Position numbers and translations under genes: made by a program. The notes beneath the pieces were generated by a model. That model was given only the letters and a program-made list of their open reading frames with translations. It searched no databases and was not told the DNA's origin. DNA of 40,232 nt from Streptococcus infantis (GTDB lineage: Bacteria > Bacillota > Bacilli > Lactobacillales > Streptococcaceae), in NCBI RefSeq assembly GCF_015546995.1, contig NZ_JADMUH010000017.1, positions 1 through 40,232 on the forward strand, given 5' to 3'. Positions 34,917-40,232 of this stretch are shown here, in pieces (position 1 is the first letter of the stretch; each line of letters begins with the position of its first letter).

Positions 34917-35380
34917 AAGGTTCTCTTTTCCCACCCATCCTCTGTACGGTGACGGTAGAAAAATTCAGACTTGTCTGGAGCTTCCATCATCTCCATCAAA
35001 GGTAACATATCATAGGCCAGATCCAAATTTGGAATCTGGTCTTTTTCTATCCAGGACACTTCTCCTTCTTCAGATGATTGTAGAGTACCAGTAAACTCAG
35101 TCGCCTTATAACAAAAGACAATATAACGCTCACCTGTATCTAACGGCCAATTTTTAATGCCGACAAGTTGAGGATTTTGAATCGTCAGACCTGTTTCCTC
35201 GTATATTTCACGAATAACTGACTCTGTAAAAGCCTCTCCGTCTTCGACATGGCCTCCTGGAAAGGCATAGCCAGACCAATGGTTGCTTTCGGGTGATCGA
35301 TACTGCATAACAACGCGCTTCTTTTCAAGATCTTCAATCAGACAAATATTTGTTAAAATCGTTAATTGTGCTCGTGACAT
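34913..35380 (-). CDS. NUDIX hydrolase, 8-oxo-dGTP-diphosphatase-like
   Basis: This 155-residue protein carries a full NUDIX box: GGHVEDGEAFTESVIREIYE followed by ETGL (G-x5-E-x7-REUxEExGU). Family members hydrolyse nucleoside diphosphates linked to another group. This subgroup is often annotated as 8-oxo-dGTP diphosphatase, but the substrate cannot be fixed here. I chose the ATG at 35378-35380 (MSRAQLTIL). A GTG three codons earlier is possible, and both have a weak AGAAAG site. It ends a minus-strand run with three small membrane-protein genes. Confidence 0.88.
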   Translation of the reverse strand: MSRAQLTILTNICLIEDLEKKRVVMQYRSPESNHWSGYAFPGGHVEDGEAFTESVIREIYEETGLTIQNPQLVGIKNWPLDTGERYIVFCYKATEFTGTLQSSEEGEVSWIEKDQIPNLDLAYDMLPLMEMMEAPDKSEFFYRHRTEDGWEKRTF

Positions 35381-35399
35381 AGGATTCACTTTCTAATCT

Positions 35400-35834
35400 T
35401 TAATTTTCTATCATGTACTTAACTTTAGATTTCATAATCAAAGGATTAATCCAGTCATGATATTCATGAATTTCATGGAGTAAGAATCCTCTGTTGATTC
35501 TGATTTCATTTTTTTCCCTAATCACATAGTAGTCTAAATTGATAGGCATAGATGAATCTGGAACCGTGGATAAAATGAAAAAGATCATAAACCAGATTAA
35601 AAGAGCGAAAAAGCCACTGAGAGCCTGAAAAATCAGATGATGCCATTGAAAGATTCTAGTTTTATAGAAGATAGTCCATGGATGAATAAATAAAGTAAGG
35701 CAAAGACTAAATAACCAGATGTTCCACACAATAGGTGTAAAAGCAAAACCGAACAAGCCTAAGATAAAATGAATCAGGACAAATACAAGAAACATAAGGT
35801 AAAGAATCCTAAATATAGTTAGATGTTTTAGCAT
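35400..35834 (-). CDS. Membrane protein of unknown function with soluble C-terminal tail
   Basis: I do not recognise this 144-residue protein. Three hydrophobic spans (about 5-32, 36-52, 66-92) precede a polar C-terminal part of about 50 residues with INLDYYVIREKNEI and LLHEIHEYHDW, rich in His and Glu. Its ATG lies two bases after the stop of the upstream gene and uses an AAAAGGAG site inside that gene, so the two are coupled. The NUDIX gene follows 19 bases later. The His/Glu cluster is worth checking for metal binding, though that is only a suggestion. Confidence 0.7.
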   Translation of the reverse strand: MLKHLTIFRILYLMFLVFVLIHFILGLFGFAFTPIVWNIWLFSLCLTLFIHPWTIFYKTRIFQWHHLIFQALSGFFALLIWFMIFFILSTVPDSSMPINLDYYVIREKNEIRINRGFLLHEIHEYHDWINPLIMKSKVKYMIEN

Positions 35835-35836
35835 GA

Positions 35837-36337
35837 TTAACTCCTTTTCTTTTTAATATATTTGGAAATTAAAATGATCAAAGTAGCCACTAAGAAGAAG
35901 GTTATATAAGTAAGAATTGGAAACCAGATGTAGCGGTGATCTAGAGATAAGAGAGAAGGTAAAATCCCTTTACTATTTTTCCCACCAATCCCAATAAAGA
36001 GATGAACTATTAAACCGATACTATTAAGATAGATAAATAAATCTGCATATCTTTTTATCGTCATTCTTGTCCTAGTCAAGTCTAGGAACCAATAGTCAAA
36101 TAATCGATAGACCAGACAAAAAAGATTTATATATATTGGAAAACTATAGTTGATATCTCTGTATGGCGAAGGAATAGGAAGACTTTCAAAAATTAGATTC
36201 AAACTTAGTCCTATTGCTAGGATAAGACCGAGGATCAAGAAGAATCCTAAAAATTTATGAGAATCTAGCCAGAGCTGAAAACTTTCTCTCCTTGATAAAT
36301 TCTTTTTTGTATTTGAATATCTTTTATTCTTTTTCAT
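35837..36337 (-). CDS. Membrane protein of unknown function, tandem paralogue A
   Basis: This 166-residue protein has a basic N-terminus (MKKNKRYSNTKKNLSRR) and about four spans. It shares a strongly conserved C-terminal block with the gene just upstream, LDHRYIWFPILTYITFFLV followed by LIILISK and a Lys-rich end. The GIGGKNSKGILPSLLSLD loop is also shared (G-N/K-S/R pattern). I do not recognise the family. A weak AAGGA lies 13 bases before the ATG. It is the second of three small membrane-protein genes and is coupled to the third by a two-base gap. Confidence 0.72.
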   Translation of the reverse strand: MKKNKRYSNTKKNLSRRESFQLWLDSHKFLGFFLILGLILAIGLSLNLIFESLPIPSPYRDINYSFPIYINLFCLVYRLFDYWFLDLTRTRMTIKRYADLFIYLNSIGLIVHLFIGIGGKNSKGILPSLLSLDHRYIWFPILTYITFFLVATLIILISKYIKKKRS

Positions 36338-36360
36338 TTGAGTGGATTTTCCTTATTTTC

Positions 36361-36801
36361 TTATTTTCTTTTTTTCTTTTCAATATGCTTGGAAATTAAA
36401 ATAATCAAAGCAGGCACTAAGAAGAAGGTTATATAAGTAACGATTGGAAACCAGATGTAACGGTGATCTAAGGTTAGCAAGGGAGGAATAGACTTTCTAT
36501 TTCGACCCATTATTCCGAAAAATGAGTGAAACAACAAACCTACTCCATTTAGGTACAAGAATGGATTTGTAAAATCTTGGAGTCTAGTCATTCCATCGAA
36601 ATTATCTCTAAAAATACCCTGATAAAGTATATTCACTAAGAATACTAGATTCATAAAAAGTGGAAAGACATAATTAAAGTTTTGATAGGGTTTTGGAAGA
36701 AGAGTTGTCCCAAGCAACAAATAGATTATCCCAAAAGCTGATAAGAAAAATATACTACTATCTAATAGAAAAGCTATTTTTGAATGCTGTAGCAACCACA
36801 A
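36361..36801 (-). CDS. Membrane protein of unknown function, tandem paralogue B, start uncertain
   Basis: From the first standard start (TTG, 36799-36801) the frame codes 146 residues with four spans. It ends in LDHRYIWFPIVTYITFFLV and a Lys-rich tail, nearly the same as paralogue A. No clear ribosome site serves this TTG. The reading frame stays open upstream to an in-frame TAA. Codons 36802-36855 code a stretch that aligns with the N-terminus of paralogue A, but begins with ATC instead of ATG. From there the product would be 164 residues against 166 for paralogue A. The true start is therefore in doubt: AUC initiation, a recent start-codon loss, or a sequence error. Confidence 0.65.
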   Translation of the reverse strand: MWLLQHSKIAFLLDSSIFFLSAFGIIYLLLGTTLLPKPYQNFNYVFPLFMNLVFLVNILYQGIFRDNFDGMTRLQDFTNPFLYLNGVGLLFHSFFGIMGRNRKSIPPLLTLDHRYIWFPIVTYITFFLVPALIILISKHIEKKKRK

Positions 36802-36855
36802 TTTTACTTTATCCAGCCAGCTTATTTTTTGATTTGGCTTATAGTGTTTTTTGAT
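36802..36855 (-). other. In-frame upstream extension of paralogue B beginning with ATC
   Basis: The 18 codons read IKKHYKPNQKISWLDKVK and then join the annotated frame at LWL. Paralogue A has MKKNKRYSN... ending in a matching LWL. ATC (36853-36855) sits exactly where the ATG is expected, five bases after a weak AGAG. Confidence 0.6.
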
Positions 36856-36880
36856 GTTTTCTCTATTTTATTATCTTGTT

Positions 36881-37507
36881 TTATGATAGTTTCTTCACTT
36901 CTGCTGCGACCTTTTTGAGATGCTTTTCCCGCATACTAGCGGTATTCACATCCCGTCCAACTTCACCTAGTACGCACACGCGCTTAGTTTTAATTCCACA
37001 GTGATTCAAGACCGCATTTTTCAAAACAGAGATGCCATAGCTATCTGGAATGTTGATAGGACCCGAAAAGATTTTGTACCACCAAGTGGGTGCCATGGAG
37101 GTTGCGTAAATACTGGCTGTTTTCCCTTTTAATAACTTTTTAAACTGCTTGCCTCTAAGGTAATTCCAGATAAAACTCCCCTGATCATTAGCAGAGTAAG
37201 CAATCCCTGGAGTAAAGACCCGGTCAATCCAGCCCTTCATAAGGCTCGGCATACTACTCCACCAGATGGGATAAACAAATATGAAATGATCTGCCCACTG
37301 TATTAATTCTTGGGAACGAAGGATAAAAGAATCTTCTTCCATACGTTTTCGATAGCCATAACGTAAAACAGGATCAAAGTTCTCTTCATTAAGGTTGATG
37401 ACTTCAACTTCATGGTGCTTTGAATCAATATTTTCTACAATGGTTTGAAAAATAGCCTGACAGTAACTTTCCTTATCAGGGTGTCCATTGATGACTAGAA
37501 TTTTCAT
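36881..37507 (-). CDS. NAD(P)H dehydrogenase (quinone)-like flavoprotein
   Basis: This 208-residue protein belongs to the Flavodoxin_2 family (PF02525; NQO1, MdaB, KefF and YwrO relatives). It reduces quinones or related compounds with NAD(P)H through FMN or FAD. It has the N-terminal ILVINGHPDKESYCQAI phosphate-binding segment and the signature VYPIWWSSMPSLMKGWIDRV, then FTPGIAY. A strong GGAGAAG site precedes the ATG. It starts the likely five-gene minus-strand run that continues into the small membrane proteins and NUDIX gene. The exact substrate is unknown. Confidence 0.87.
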   Translation of the reverse strand: MKILVINGHPDKESYCQAIFQTIVENIDSKHHEVEVINLNEENFDPVLRYGYRKRMEEDSFILRSQELIQWADHFIFVYPIWWSSMPSLMKGWIDRVFTPGIAYSANDQGSFIWNYLRGKQFKKLLKGKTASIYATSMAPTWWYKIFSGPINIPDSYGISVLKNAVLNHCGIKTKRVCVLGEVGRDVNTASMREKHLKKVAAEVKKLS

Positions 37508-37599
37508 TCGTCTTCTCCTTCATTTCTTTGGTTCATTCTATCTCTTTTATTTTTTACTAGATTAATTAATAATGGTTCAAAGATGGATAGATACGTCCC

Positions 37600-38097
37600 T
37601 TAGGAATTTTTATTTGAAGAACACACCATCCGCAATTCCTTAACAGGTTTTCCAAGTTCAAGTATTTTTTCTGGGCCATCAACAGTAAAACCCATTTTTT
37701 GATAGAAAGCAATGGCTCGCTTATTATCTTTCAATACCCATAAATAAATTTCAGAAAAATGATCGAGAGCAACAAATGCAGCATGCATTAACTGTTCACT
37801 CACACCTTTTCCATAGTAATCTTTTAAAACATATAAGGCTATGATTTCACCAGCTTGAATGGCCTTATCACGAAAATTTCCATAGCTGATAAATCCAACG
37901 ACCTGCTTTCCATCCATCGCAATCAAGGTATTATCTGGATACTTTTGACTAAAGAATCGACATCTTTCTAATGTCATCGTCTCCTGAAATTCCGCGGGTA
38001 AAAGGTCATCATAAGCCTCTCTCCACGTCTGCCAATGAACGAGGGACTTCCCTTCTATCTCTCCAGGAGTTTCCATTGTTTTAATGATAATTTTCAT
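37600..38097 (-). CDS. GNAT-family N-acetyltransferase
   Basis: This 165-residue protein has the GNAT fold motifs. QVVGFISYGNF and IIALYVLKDYYGKGVSEQLM (motif A, acetyl-CoA pyrophosphate loop with G-K-G) are followed by YLWVLKDNKRAIAFYQKMGF (motif B). It transfers an acetyl group to an unidentified amine. It begins 14 bases after uvrB with AGGG as a weak site and probably shares the uvrB transcript. The substrate cannot be predicted from the sequence. Confidence 0.88.
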   Translation of the reverse strand: MKIIIKTMETPGEIEGKSLVHWQTWREAYDDLLPAEFQETMTLERCRFFSQKYPDNTLIAMDGKQVVGFISYGNFRDKAIQAGEIIALYVLKDYYGKGVSEQLMHAAFVALDHFSEIYLWVLKDNKRAIAFYQKMGFTVDGPEKILELGKPVKELRMVCSSNKNS

Positions 38098-38111
38098 TCG
38101 CTTTACCCTAC

Positions 38112-40100
38112 CTAATCCAAGGCCTTGACTTCCAACATCATATCGCGGATCTGTGCTGCGAGTTCAAAGTCAAGCACTTCGACGGCTTCTTGCATTTGTT
38201 TTTCCAGTTTCTTAACAAGTTCCTTGCGTTCTTGTTTGTTAAGGCTATTGATATCGGCTTCCTTGTCATCTTCCTTAGCAATTACCTTGGTTACAGTGAT
38301 CAGGTCACGGATTTCTTTCTTAATCGTTTGTGGAATAATACCGTGTTCTTCATTATAAGCCATCTGGATTTTACGACGGCGAGCCGTTTCATCGATGGCT
38401 TTTTGCATAGACTGAGTCATAGTATCAGCATACATGATGACATGCCCCTCACTATTACGGGCAGCACGACCGATGGTCTGAATGAGTCCACGCTCATTAC
38501 GAAGGAAACCTTCCTTGTCGGCATCGAGAATTGCAACTAGACTTACCTCTGGAACGTCAATCCCTTCACGAAGGAGGTTAATCCCTACCAAGACATCAAA
38601 GACTCCTAAACGCAGGTCACGGATAATCTCTGTTCGCTCCAGAGTCTTGATATCTGAGTGCATGTATTTGACCTTGATTCCCATTTCTTTGAAGTAATCG
38701 GTTAAGTCTTCAGCCATTTTCTTGGTCAAGGTTGTAATAAAGGTCCGTTCGTTCTTTTCAACACGGGCATTGATTTCACCCAAAAGATCATCAATTTGTC
38801 CCATAGTTGGGCGCACTTCCACTTCTGGATCCAAAAGACCAGTCGGACGAATGATTTGTTCAATAACAGTATCAGTCTGCTCGTGTTCATAATCACCAGG
38901 TGTCGCTGAAACATAGACGATCTGGTGAACATGGCTTTCAAACTCTTCACGACGAAGGGGACGATTATCCAAGGCAGATGGCAAACGGAAACCATAATTC
39001 ACCAACATTTCCTTACGCGAACGGTCTCCATTATACATGCCCTTGATTTGCCCCATGGTCATGTGGCTCTCATCAATCATAATCAGGAAATCATCTGGGA
39101 AGAAGTCCAGAAGAGTATAAGGAGGCTCTCCTTCGCTCCGTCCATCCATGTGGCGTGAATAGTTTTCAACGCCGTTTGTATAGCCCATCTCACGAAGCAT
39201 CTCGATATCATACTCTGTACGCTGTTTCAAGCGTTGAGCTTCTAGCAGTTTACCTTCCTTCTCAAAGATAGCTAACTGCTCCTCCAACTCAGCCTCAATC
39301 TTAGCAATAGCTACTTCCATGTGGTCATCATTGGTCACAAAGTGAGTCGCTGGAAAAATCGCCAAATGATCCACTTCGCCCAGAACTTGACCAGTTAGAG
39401 CTTCGACTTCACGGATACGGTCAATTTCGTCCCCGAAGAACTCAATACGAAAGGCATGCTCATCACGAGAGGCTGGGAAAATTTCCACCACATCCCCACG
39501 GACACGGAATCTTCCACGCTGAAAATCAATGTCATTGCGTTCAAACTGAATGTCAACCAAATCATTGAGCAGTTTATCGCGAGAAATCTCAAGACCCGGA
39601 CGCAGACTTACCACACTATCAGCGTATTCTTTAGGGGAACCCAATCCATAGATACAAGAAACAGATGCAACAATGATAACATCATTACGCTCCAAGAGTG
39701 CTGATGTTGCTGAGTGACGAAGTTTATCAATCTCATCATTAACAGAGCTGTCCTTCTCAATGTAGGTATCGCTAGACGGAACATAGGCTTCTGGCTGGTA
39801 ATAATCATAGTAAGATACGAAGTACTCAACAGCATTTTCAGGGAAAAATTCCTTAAACTCACCATATAGTTGCCCTGCAAGAGTTTTATTGTGGGCAATG
39901 ACCAGAGTTGGTTTATTGACTTGGGCAATGACCTGGCTCATGGTATAGGTCTTCCCCGTACCAGTCGCTCCCATCAGAATTTGGGCCTTTTCTCCACCCT
40001 CAATGTTATCCACTAACTGCTCGATGGCCTGCGGTTGATCCCCAGACGGTTGGTATTTGGATACCAGTTTAAATTTGTTGTCTGTAATTCGATTTATCAT
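38112..40100 (-). CDS. uvrB: Excinuclease ABC subunit B
   Basis: UvrB verifies damage and loads UvrC in nucleotide excision repair. From the ATG at 40098-40100 (GAGG upstream) the protein has 662 residues. Five more codons are open but lack a site. It shows Walker A GATGTGKT (44-51) and the beta-hairpin [20 protein letters not shown]. The helicase motifs [15 protein letters not shown] and QTIGRAARN are present, as is the C-terminal UVR motif (about residues 625-660, [13 protein letters not shown]). An extended -10 (TGGTAAAAT) lies about 40 bases upstream. Confidence 0.98.
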   Translation of the reverse strand: MINRITDNKFKLVSKYQPSGDQPQAIEQLVDNIEGGEKAQILMGATGTGKTYTMSQVIAQVNKPTLVIAHNKTLAGQLYGEFKEFFPENAVEYFVSYYDYYQPEAYVPSSDTYIEKDSSVNDEIDKLRHSATSALLERNDVIIVASVSCIYGLGSPKEYADSVVSLRPGLEISRDKLLNDLVDIQFERNDIDFQRGRFRVRGDVVEIFPASRDEHAFRIEFFGDEIDRIREVEALTGQVLGEVDHLAIFPATHFVTNDDHMEVAIAKIEAELEEQLAIFEKEGKLLEAQRLKQRTEYDIEMLREMGYTNGVENYSRHMDGRSEGEPPYTLLDFFPDDFLIMIDESHMTMGQIKGMYNGDRSRKEMLVNYGFRLPSALDNRPLRREEFESHVHQIVYVSATPGDYEHEQTDTVIEQIIRPTGLLDPEVEVRPTMGQIDDLLGEINARVEKNERTFITTLTKKMAEDLTDYFKEMGIKVKYMHSDIKTLERTEIIRDLRLGVFDVLVGINLLREGIDVPEVSLVAILDADKEGFLRNERGLIQTIGRAARNSEGHVIMYADTMTQSMQKAIDETARRRKIQMAYNEEHGIIPQTIKKEIRDLITVTKVIAKEDDKEADINSLNKQERKELVKKLEKQMQEAVEVLDFELAAQIRDMMLEVKALD

Positions 40101-40128
40101 AATAGCCTCATACACATTTTCTATCCTT

Positions 40129-40140
40129 CTATTTTACCAT
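40129..40140 (-). promoter_or_regulatory. Putative extended -10 promoter of uvrB
   Basis: TATGGTAAAAT on the minus strand is a TG-extended -10 with one departure from TATAAT. No good -35 was found at 17 bases. The remaining bases to the window end hold a small TCTGTT/AACAGA hairpin and no gene. Confidence 0.5.
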
Positions 40141-40232
40141 AAAAAGGAAAGAGTTTCTGTTTCTCAACAGAGCACCTCACTTTTTTCTATGTTATATCTT
40201 CTGACATAAAAATATAAAATATTTGCCGGATT

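Noticed and set aside
1..40232. Insertion sequences, phage genes, tRNA or rRNA genes
   Set aside because: No transposase, integrase, tRNA-like cloverleaf or rRNA segment was found in the coding or intergenic sequence I read.

Overview
The window reads as a chromosomal segment of a low-GC Firmicute, most likely a mitis-group Streptococcus. Support comes from proteins very close to pneumococcal families as I remember them (PavA/RqcH, CoiA, SmpB, Era, YbeY, NADH oxidase, UvrB), T-box leaders, extended -10 promoters and a ComX-type box in front of coiA. I cannot fix the species. I see no rRNA, tRNA, CRISPR array, insertion sequence or phage gene; nearly all of it is core housekeeping sequence.

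Layout. 1-3100 (minus): a T-box-controlled ABC importer of the predicted tryptophan type (ATPase, permease, substrate-binding protein). 3162-7222 (minus): ppc and ftsW. 7435-11971 (minus): prsA, an O-methyltransferase, pepF and the competence gene coiA. 12053-13201 (minus): an orphan CARF plus PD-(D/E)xK protein of the DUF1887 (Card1/Can2-like) family with its own promoter, inverted repeat and terminator. 13391-20895 (minus): tehB, smpB, rnr, secG, rpmG, coaE, mutM, era, dgkA and ybeY, a translation-quality, repair and ribosome-maturation cluster. 21000-23578 (plus): rqcH/pavA and a YitT-family membrane protein. 23641-28152: nox (minus) diverges from a plus-strand apbE, FMN reductase and flavinylated reductase operon, with a catabolite-responsive element on each promoter. 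28243-31700 (minus): DUF896, glyS and glyQ behind a T-box. 32104-33048 (minus): rplL and rplJ with an L10 leader. 33327-33725 (minus): a small membrane protein. 33863-34916 (plus): niaX and niaR for niacin uptake. 34913-40100 (minus): a NUDIX hydrolase, three small membrane proteins (two are tandem paralogues), a quinone-reductase-like flavoprotein, a GNAT acetyltransferase and uvrB.

How it works together. The most interesting system is the cytosolic flavinylation module at 25339-28152. ApbE lacks an export signal, and the last gene ends in two copies of an ApbE acceptor motif fused to a flavodoxin-like reductase and a PAS-like domain. Together with divergent Nox this suggests a carbon-regulated NADH/FMN redox relay working inside the cell. 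The second is the orphan CARF nuclease between coiA and tehB, with no type III CRISPR genes in view. Smaller points are a paralogue that seems to have lost its ATG (AUC in its place), a structured palindromic insert between glyQ and glyS, and a junction where a pmrA-like gene would be expected but is absent.
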